This document shows positions 57,970 to 64,000 of a DNA stretch of 64,000 nucleotides, in pieces. Location: assembly GCF_000970205.1 (NCBI RefSeq), contig NZ_CP009512.1:2170001-2234000 (forward strand), in the 5' to 3' direction. This DNA comes from Methanosarcina mazei S-6 (lineage in GTDB: Archaea > Halobacteriota > Methanosarcinia > Methanosarcinales > Methanosarcinaceae). Under the pieces are notes generated by a model. It did not search any database. It was not told where the DNA came from and saw only the letters and a list, made by a program, of their open reading frames with translations. A program made the position numbers and the translations under genes. Each line of letters starts with the position of its first letter. Within the stretch, counting starts at the first letter, position 1.

Positions 57970-58410
57970 ATGATCAGAAAAACAGATGAAGTCGTGTGCC
58001 CAAATCCAAAATGTTCATATTATCTTAAAGCTGAGGGAAAAGCCATAATCAAACGTGGAAAATATAAAACAGGGCATCAGAGATATTACTGCAAACATTG
58101 TGAGAAATTCTTTATGGATACTATAGGCACGGCTATATATCGCAAACATCTGTCTAAAGAAGAAATAAGAATGATATACCGGCTTTTCCTAGAAAAAAAT
58201 GGAATCAGAAGCATTGAAAGGATAACAGGACACCACAGAGATACAATAAGCAACCTTCTAAAAGATACTGTCAAAAATGAAAAGACGGAAGACTATCTAA
58301 TCAACCAGATAGGTCTGACAGCTGAAGAATGTGAGAAATTATGGATATTTCTGGAAAAAAAGAGAAATTCTTCCCGAAACTCCTTAAAACAGAAGGATAA
58401 TAACTCATAA
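57970..58410 (+). CDS. Orphan IS1-InsA-like zinc/HTH protein
   Basis: 146 residues with a strong AGGGAGG before ATG 57970. N-terminal zinc finger of the IS1/IS1595 type (CPNPKC...YYCKHCEKFF) and a helix-turn-helix 'GIRSIERITGHHRDTISNLLKDTV', as in the N-terminal half of IS1 transposases, but then a unique tail and a stop; no DDE domain follows in any frame for 250 bases and no terminal repeats are seen. Either a remnant of an element or a transposase DNA-binding domain recruited as a regulator. It differs from the IS1 protein at 62460. Confidence 0.7.
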   Translation: MIRKTDEVVCPNPKCSYYLKAEGKAIIKRGKYKTGHQRYYCKHCEKFFMDTIGTAIYRKHLSKEEIRMIYRLFLEKNGIRSIERITGHHRDTISNLLKDTVKNEKTEDYLINQIGLTAEECEKLWIFLEKKRNSSRNSLKQKDNNS

Positions 58411-58439
58411 ATAAATTGGACAAGTAAAAGCTGCAGGCT

Positions 58440-58670
58440 GTATCTATTAATGAGATATACAGATAATCTATAAAGATAATCTATAAAGATAGTCTATAAA
58501 GATAGTCTATAAAGATAATCTATAAAGATAATTTAGAAAAATAACTTAGGGAATAATTTAGAAAAATAACTTAGGGAATAATTTAGAAAAATAACTTAGG
58601 GAATAATTTAGAAAAATAACTTAGGGAGCAATTTAGAAAAATAATTTAGGGAGTAATTTAAGGAATAATT
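58440..58670. repeat. Two tandem arrays left of IS66
   Basis: A 13-bp unit (gataatctataaa) about five times at 58461-58527, then a 25-bp unit (aataacttagggaataattt + agaaa) about four to five times to 58650. The IS66 element starts right after it at 58671. Confidence 0.75.
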
Positions 58671-58678
58671 GTAACTGC

Positions 58679-60112
58679 TCAGAGTATAGTTAACGGCGCT
58701 CCTATGAGCGCCGCACGAATACCCTCTAAAACAGGTAAACCGTTCTTTTTTCCTGTAGAAATGTACGCCCTAATTCTGCAGAAAGCTTGCGCTCCCATTG
58801 CTTTTCTGAAAGTTCCCGATATTTTCTGCTGTAGTTTCATCATCCTGATATCTCTTTCTGCCTGATTATTATCAAATGGAACTTTCAAATCTGTCAGGAA
58901 TCTCAGAATCTTTTCTTTGTGTTCTATAAACCTATCCAGCAGATTCCTTGATTTTGTTTTTGGATTTTTACCGCGTTTTCCCTGTTTTTCAGGATTTAGA
59001 GAATGCGGATTTTCTTCAAGCGCTCTAATGATAATTGCATCAAACCTTTCTTCCAATGCTTTAATTTGCTCAAAATCAGGTTCTCTTAATTGCTCTTTAC
59101 ACTCATCAGTGTATTTCTTCATCTCAGTGAGCAGTTCATTCATCTCTTTAGCCCATGTCTGTTTATAGTTCTCTTCAATTCCTGTAAGTTCTCTCTGTAA
59201 ATGAGCGTTACACAGAGCATGATCACAATCATAAACGTTGTAAGGTTTCCATCCATCATGAACTGCTACTCCCTTAAACTTCGGAAGAATTCCCATAGCA
59301 TCTATTGCTTCTGCTCCTCTTTTTGTATGAGCAAAATAACATGTGTATTTTTCATTAGAAGCTACATGAAGCCAGTGTCTTTTTCCTTCAATCTTCATAC
59401 CAGTTTCATCAAAATTGATTACAGGCGAGGCTAATAACTTCTCTCTAATAACGTTTTCAAATTCCTCTAAATTCTGGAAACATTCTCTTTCTGCTCTAAT
59501 TATCGTAGCAGGACAGATTTTTATTCCCATAATGTCTTCAAATAACTCAGAAATTCTATCATAAGGAACAAACTGGTAATTTTTACAGTAAATAGCTGAA
59601 GCTAAAATATTAGGGCCATACTGAACCGGATATTTCACTGATTCGGGAAAAACGGCTTTATTCAACTTTCCACAACAAGGACAGGTTTTAATCTGACTTT
59701 TATGTTCTGTAACAATTAGATTTACGGGAGGAATGTCAAAGACCTGTCTTCTCTCATAAGCTTCAACTTCAACATTCTCAAGGGTAGATCCGCATTCTTT
59801 GCAGCAGGTCAAAGAATGTTCTATTACCTACTCAGGATGATCAACCATATCAAGAGTCGTGCCTGGATGACCTTCCTGACCTCCAGGTTTCTTCCCGCTT
59901 GGTTTACGCAGACTCTTGGGATTAGGTTTCTCTTTGACAAAATAATCAGTAGAAGGAGGTCGACTGCTGTTACGACTGTTTTGATTTAAACGAGATTCTA
60001 AGGCTACAAGTCTTTCAGTGAGTTCTTTAACTTGAGATTCTAAACTCTCAATGTAAGCTACAATAATTTCAGGATTTGAAGCACAGTAAGAAAGAATCTC
60101 ATCACGTTTCAT
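58679..60112 (-). CDS. IS66 transposase with in-frame UAG
   Basis: 477 residues read through the UAG at 59830-59828 (codon 95). N-terminal part: helical leucine-rich segment and the linker 'PGGQEGHPGTTLDMVDHPE'; after UAG 'VIEHSLTCCKECGSTLENV' leads into the zinc motif (CCKEC...CPCC), then the IS66 core with Asp in 'NFDETGMKIEGKRHWLH', Asp in 'AVHDGWKPY' with 'CNAHLQREL', and Glu in 'DNNQAERDIRMMK'. Nothing else is missing: frame, ends and target duplication are intact. So either UAG is a single recent nonsense mutation or the protein is made by decoding UAG, as in mtbB. Confidence 0.88.
59828..59830 (-). other. In-frame UAG of the IS66 transposase
   Basis: Codon 95, between 'MVDHPE' and 'VIEHSL'. 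The two halves are in the same frame with no other defect. Candidate pyrrolysine or read-through site. Confidence 0.7.
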
Positions 60113-60209
60113 AAAGCTAAAAAGGAATCATTTTATATCCAATTTTTCCTCGGAACGAGGAAAAATGTGTAGCCTCGTTAAGGCTACCTGAATAGTTACG
60201 AATAATTTT

Positions 60210-60717
60210 TCATAAAATGTGTATTAATAATATATTTTTTTTATATATTGACCTTTCTGAAGATATTTTTATATTCATTTTCGTATGGATTTGTTTCAGC
60301 TCTTTTTCTACAACACTCAAGAAAAATTTCTCAATGTAATAAGTATTTTATACAAGGACAGCTATCAATTATGCAACTTCTGCACTCTGTAAAAATGGCA
60401 GATGCCGGATAGTTGGTTATGGGGAGTCGCTGTACACAAAGCAAACTGGTTGCAGATCTATTTCGTAGCTAACAGCATCTCTTTCTGTGATATGACATGA
60501 AGGTTTCGGGAATCTGAGTGCACTGGTTACAGGGAGTATTATTCCTGACTGAAATCCTGACTAAACGCCTGGCTGAAGCAAAAAATGTGAAATTCTGGAG
60601 TTCAGCCATCTGTATTCAGTCCTTAAAATATGTAAAAAAAGATCAACTGATTATATATTAAATTTTCTTAATGTAATTAAACTGATAAAGGGTCAAAATT
60701 TAAAGAGGAGTAGAACT
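60210..60717. promoter_or_regulatory. Upstream region of the repetitive secreted protein
   Basis: About 500 bases. TATA-like 'gattatatattaaatttt' at 60649-60666 lies about 55 bases before the start; GAGGAG follows as the ribosome-binding site. Otherwise no gene. Confidence 0.5.
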
Positions 60718-62307
60718 ATGAGTAAAAACTCATTTTTGAAAATAATATCCCTGTTTTTAGGGATAATGCTATGCGCGGCAACGATACCGGCTTCATTTGC
60801 TCAAATCGAAAATATGGAAAAATCAGCCGCCGGACCTGCCAGCACCACGGGTTCGAATAAAATTGTAATACACGATATAAACCCAGGTTATTTTGACCTG
60901 TATCTCCAGCAGGGAGAAAGTAGCAGTTTCACTGTTAGTTTTAAAAACAACGGCAAGAAATCACTTGACATAGAACCGAAAATTGCATCTGTGCCTTACA
61001 GCATTGATTTTAACGAAAGCTGGATAAGCATATCCCCGGCAAACGTAACAGTAGAGGCTGGTGCAGAACAGGAGTTTACTGTTGAAGTAAATATTCCGGA
61101 GGATGCGGGTACAGGGTATTATGAAACCTACATAGCCTTCACAGACGATGTATATTCCGAAGAGGATTATTATCCACAGTATGTCAATGCAATGTACCTT
61201 TCAATTTCGGTTTCTGCCATAACACATGAGATAAATCCCGCTTACTATGACCTGTACCTGCGTCAGGGAGATAATGAAGTCTTCAATGTAAGTTTTAAAA
61301 ATAATGGTAACAAAGCCCTTGAAATAGAACCAAAAGTTGTGGATGTACCTTACAGCGTTGATTTTAATGAAAGCTGGATAAGCGTATTCCCGGCAAACGT
61401 AACAGTAGAAGCTGGTGCAGAACAGGAGTTTACCGTTGAAGTAAATATTCCGGAAGATGAAGAAGGCGGGTACTATGAAGCCTGCATAGCTTTTACCGAT
61501 GATGTATATTCCGAAGAAGATCCCTACCCGCAATATATCAACTCAATGTATCTTTCCATTTCGGTTCCGGTTTATCCGAAGCTTGAGCTTCAGACAAATT
61601 ACATTGACGATACTGTTGAGGCCGGAAAAGAATACGAGTATACGGTGAAAATCAAAAATGTTGCAGGTAAAAACATAACCATCGATCCGGAAGTAACCGG
61701 CTACAGCTATTCATTTGATGAATTTGGTCTTGACGACGACGAAATAGAAATCACGGCACCCTCAACATTAGAACCTGGAGAAATTGCTGACATGATCATC
61801 CGGGTTCCTGTACCGGAAAATGCAACAGGAACTTATGACCGGTATATTGAAATGAAAGTCAATGGAGGCGAGAATGGAGGATATGAGCCACAGCTGGAGC
61901 TTTACCTGACAGTTATGCATCAGCCCTCAGTTCCTTATGTTAAAACCTTCAGTACCAAGAATGAAGATCCGATAACAATTGAAGTTTCCACTTATTCATA
62001 CGGTCCTGATTCATGGCTGCGTAACCCCCCAAGAGATGAAGTCCCATCTTTTGAACTGAGTATGAAATATAATTCAACCCCTGTTGACATGACACTTGTA
62101 AAAACAACTATGAATGGCGATGTAAGTATTGGAGGGGATTATTTCCCATCATGGTCAAATAATGAACACGATATCTACCAAAGTTCCGGCAGTTATTACA
62201 CTGAAACATATGTAGTATCCGGAGCGATCGGAGACTGGGAACTCGAAATCCTTCCGAAAAACGCACAAAATTTTCATTATTCGATAAGTATTGGAGATTC
62301 GAAATAA
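60718..62307 (+). CDS. Secreted protein with repeated immunoglobulin-like domains
   Basis: 529 residues, AAAGAGGAG before ATG. Signal peptide (FLKIISLFLGIMLCAATIPASFA). Two domains of about 112 residues are nearly identical in pattern (about 48-160 and 161-277): 'INPGYFDLYLQQGE', 'VSFKNNGKKSL', 'NESWISISPANVTVEAGAEQEFTVEVNIPED', 'YIAFTDDVYSEED'. A third related domain (about 280-390) and an unrelated C-terminal region follow. The fold is like NEW3/COG1470 adhesin-type domains. No PGF-CTERM or membrane anchor, so it is released or bound to the wall by contact. Confidence 0.8.
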   Translation: MSKNSFLKIISLFLGIMLCAATIPASFAQIENMEKSAAGPASTTGSNKIVIHDINPGYFDLYLQQGESSSFTVSFKNNGKKSLDIEPKIASVPYSIDFNESWISISPANVTVEAGAEQEFTVEVNIPEDAGTGYYETYIAFTDDVYSEEDYYPQYVNAMYLSISVSAITHEINPAYYDLYLRQGDNEVFNVSFKNNGNKALEIEPKVVDVPYSVDFNESWISVFPANVTVEAGAEQEFTVEVNIPEDEEGGYYEACIAFTDDVYSEEDPYPQYINSMYLSISVPVYPKLELQTNYIDDTVEAGKEYEYTVKIKNVAGKNITIDPEVTGYSYSFDEFGLDDDEIEITAPSTLEPGEIADMIIRVPVPENATGTYDRYIEMKVNGGENGGYEPQLELYLTVMHQPSVPYVKTFSTKNEDPITIEVSTYSYGPDSWLRNPPRDEVPSFELSMKYNSTPVDMTLVKTTMNGDVSIGGDYFPSWSNNEHDIYQSSGSYYTETYVVSGAIGDWELEILPKNAQNFHYSISIGDSK

Positions 62308-62409
62308 ACTCAGAATAAATAATGTAAGTAAACGTTAAAATTGAGATTACAAAAAGCCGGAGGGATCTGATTTTCCTTTCTTCCGGAATCCCGCCCCCAA
62401 TTTTTTTAT

Positions 62410-63149
62410 GGCTTTGGTAATTAAACATAGTTATCTATTATGAGAGCCTATAGTTCTGTATGGACTGCCCAAGATGTAATAGTTCCACTCACAAAAAGAA
62501 CGGTATAGTTGATGGACGTCAACGGTACAAATGCCATGATTGTGGATATAACTATTCCGTAGAGCTGAAATCAACTGCTAGCCCCACTTCTGTTAAGAGA
62601 CAAGCTTTGCAACTCTATCTTGAAGGATTAGGATTTCGCTCAATAGGGCGATTTTTAGGTGTAAGTCATGTTTCTGTTCAAAAATGGATAAAGAAATTTG
62701 GTCGGGAGCTAGAGGACCTGAAAAGCGAAAATGAGATATCTATTGTTGAAATGGATGAGATGCACACTTACATCGGTAACAAAAAAAATATTGCTGGATA
62801 TGGATTGCTGTTGATAGAGTTGGGAAAAAATTCATCAACTGCTCTTTTGGCAGCAGAGGAACAGAAACTGGACAACTGATCTGGGAAAAATTAAAGACGA
62901 AAAAGATTGAAGAAGTAATGACTGATCACTGGAAACCATATGCAGAGTTTATTCCAGAAACTATTCATACTCAATCAAAAGCAGAAACGTATACAGTTGA
63001 AGGATATAACAGCATATTCAGGCACTTTCTAGCAAGGTTGAGACGAAAGACAAAGTGTTATACGAAGAGTCTTGAAATGCTAAAGTACTCTGTTCTTCTA
63101 TTGATGAAACACAGAAATAAAGAATTAGCTATATTTGATTAACAATGCC
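62410..63149. mobile_element. IS1-family insertion sequence, complete
   Basis: 740 bp. Ends ggctttggtaattaaacata and (reverse complement) ggcattgttaatcaaatata are imperfect terminal inverted repeats of about 24 bp. The 8-bp target duplication ttttttat lies at 62402-62409 and 63150-63157. It landed in the T-rich tail after the repetitive secreted protein gene. Confidence 0.9.
62460..63142 (+). CDS. IS1 transposase, probable programmed -1 frameshift
   Basis: The first frame (62460-62879) gives the zinc finger (CPRCNS...CHDCGYNYS) and HTH (GFRSIGRFLGVSHVSVQKWI). After a run of eight A (62781-62788) the -1 frame continues as 'YCWIWIAVDRVGKKFINC' to the stop at 63142, for a fused product of about 227 residues, the normal IS1 length. 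The DDE residues are Asp in 'VEMDEMH', Asp in 'VMTDHWKPY' and Glu in 'TVEGYNSIFRH'. The heptamer aaaaaat at 62783-62789 fits an A-AAA-AAT slip site, like that of IS1. A plain frameshift mutation is the alternative, but a single -1 slip at this exact place restores everything. Confidence 0.87.
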
Positions 63150-63191
63150 TTTTTTATTTCCTTTTTTTCATTATTTAAAAGTTGAACAATA

Positions 63192-63821
63192 TTACAGATC
63201 TCCTGCCAGCAATTCTATAATATACGGGTCATAAGCTTCCGTTGGACGGCCCGAGACCAGCGCAATATAATAATCTGCAACAATCGAAGCCTGCTGTTCC
63301 CGGTTATAATTACGAAAGTGAGGATTTGCACCAAGAATATATCCGTAGCCTTCTGTTGCTCTGGCATAAGAGGCCTCAATCATGTATCTTGAGCCTATGT
63401 GTTCCATCTGTGATACATGAGCCAGTTCATGGATAAGCCATTTCATATGCGAATTCCCGGGAGCAGGTTTAATTCTTTTATTGAAGTTGATGGTGCGAAA
63501 AGAGGTTATCCCCATGCCCGAGCATTTATGCCTCTTTGCCCCAAGCCAGGCAATCAGCGAGTTTTCGTCAATGCGTACTTTTCGGTAATTTATACTGTCT
63601 CCAAAAACCTTTCTGGCTTCCTGCTCCTCTATCCGGGTTAGCCTTCGGGTATTGGGTTTCATGGTCTGCCACAGAAGGTCCATAAGTTCAGGAAAACTGA
63701 AGATGTCCAGGATTTTTGCCAATATTCTTCCTGCCCACACGGTAGTAAATAGCATAATCTCGCGCATCCCTTTATGAAAATTCTTTCCTTCATTCTCGTC
63801 CAGGGTTATTGAACCTTTCAA
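63192..63821 (-). CDS. Zinc-peptidase-like protein with HExxH motif
   Basis: 209 residues from ATG 63821. 'MKWLIHELAHVSQMEHIGSRYMIEA' has HELAH, the HExxH zinc site of gluzincin-type peptidases, with Glu in 'YMIEA' a possible third ligand. An upstream hydrophobic stretch (MLFTTVWAGRILAKILDIF) may be a membrane contact. Similar to DUF4157-like proteins found near secretion or toxin systems, but the neighbours give no support. Location is uncertain. Confidence 0.7.
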   Translation of the reverse strand: MKGSITLDENEGKNFHKGMREIMLFTTVWAGRILAKILDIFSFPELMDLLWQTMKPNTRRLTRIEEQEARKVFGDSINYRKVRIDENSLIAWLGAKRHKCSGMGITSFRTINFNKRIKPAPGNSHMKWLIHELAHVSQMEHIGSRYMIEASYARATEGYGYILGANPHFRNYNREQQASIVADYYIALVSGRPTEAYDPYIIELLAGDL

Positions 63822-64000
63822 ATCCTCTCACCCATATATTAGTTTATAAATAACGCTTCAGCTCTTCAAGTTTCCTCAAGTTTGAGACTAAAGAGGATTA
63901 TTGAGATTGAAGGTTACTGAAAACTTCTTTTAACCTGTAATTTATTGAGATTAAAAGCGACTGAATGCTTCTTTTATCCCCATAGGAGTAAGGATGGTAT
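63822..64000. other. Right edge, no gene seen
   Basis: Probable promoter region of the HExxH gene (TATA-like 'tttataaata' on the opposite strand near 63842-63851) with an Ile/Leu-poor, AT-rich remainder. Too short to say more. Confidence 0.35.

Larger units (their letters stand above)
58671..60201. mobile_element. IS66-family insertion sequence with 8-bp target duplication
   Basis: 1531 bp. Left end gtaactgctcagagtatagt and right end (reverse complement) gtaactattcaggtagcctt are imperfect inverted repeats that continue to 'ttaacg'. The flanks are the exact 8-bp duplication gaataatt (58663-58670 and 60202-60209). It carries only the TnpC-type gene, without TnpA/TnpB, as in short IS66 relatives. 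Hairpins lie near both ends: 58695-58712, 60142-60166 and 60169-60189. Confidence 0.93.

Noticed and set aside
58679-60112. IS66 transposase as a simple decayed gene
   Set aside because: Ends, target duplication and the rest of the frame are intact; UAG alone is not enough evidence of decay in an organism that decodes UAG. Nonsense mutation remains the alternative.

Overview
The window is chromosomal DNA of a Methanosarcina-type methanogenic archaeon. The strongest marker is a dimethylamine methyltransferase gene (mtbB) with an in-frame UAG at codon 356, the known pyrrolysine position, next to its corrinoid protein (mtbC) and a permease. Archaeal TATA boxes, strong Shine-Dalgarno sites, TTG/GTG starts, PGF-CTERM surface proteins, DUF1699/DUF2551 proteins, a disaggregatase-related protein and large AT-rich gaps all fit the genus. 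The species cannot be fixed from the sequence.

Layout. 1-8.2 kb is AT-rich accessory DNA: a truncated membrane protein, a DUF2971 protein, a HEAT-repeat protein whose 5' part lies behind an in-frame UAG, a small tyrosine recombinase, a PD-(D/E)XK-like protein, an AbrB-type mini-protein and a Cys-rich protein, probably the remains of an integrated element. 9.7-28.7 kb is a dimethylamine and signalling island: a UPF0282 metallo-hydrolase, mtbC-mtbB-mtbP, two very similar dCache/HAMP/PAS/histidine kinases, two response regulators, a two-PAS protein and two HTH regulators of the type that controls methyltransferase genes, split by an IS256 element sitting in a 24-bp minisatellite. 28.8-37.9 kb holds a two-domain PPK2 enzyme, a 2.8-kb AT-rich desert with one convincing 42-residue small ORF, small DNA-binding proteins, tRNA-Gln and DUF1699. 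38-57 kb is a cell-envelope region: two beta-helix surface proteins, a PKD/deacetylase surface protein, an acyltransferase, and a tight operon of glycosyltransferase-toroid, GH130 and glycosyltransferase-cupin genes; tRNA-Leu and a metallo-beta-lactamase protein lie between. 57-64 kb has a YjbQ protein, an orphan IS1-type zinc/HTH protein, a complete IS66 element whose transposase contains an in-frame UAG, a repetitive secreted protein, a complete IS1 element with a probable -1 frameshift, and an HExxH protein.

Themes. Decoding is unusual at several points: UAG inside mtbB, inside a freshly inserted IS66 transposase and inside a HEAT-repeat gene; a -1 frameshift signal in IS1; and several genes whose ribosome-binding site and conserved N-terminus point to non-ATG/GTG/TTG starts, best supported for PPK2, where an internal protein duplication shows that codons upstream of the first ATG are coding. 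All three insertion sequences have recognisable terminal inverted repeats and exact 8-bp target duplications, so they are recent. The methylamine genes would be served by the neighbouring sensors and HTH regulators; the envelope genes probably build, decorate and remodel the extracellular matrix.
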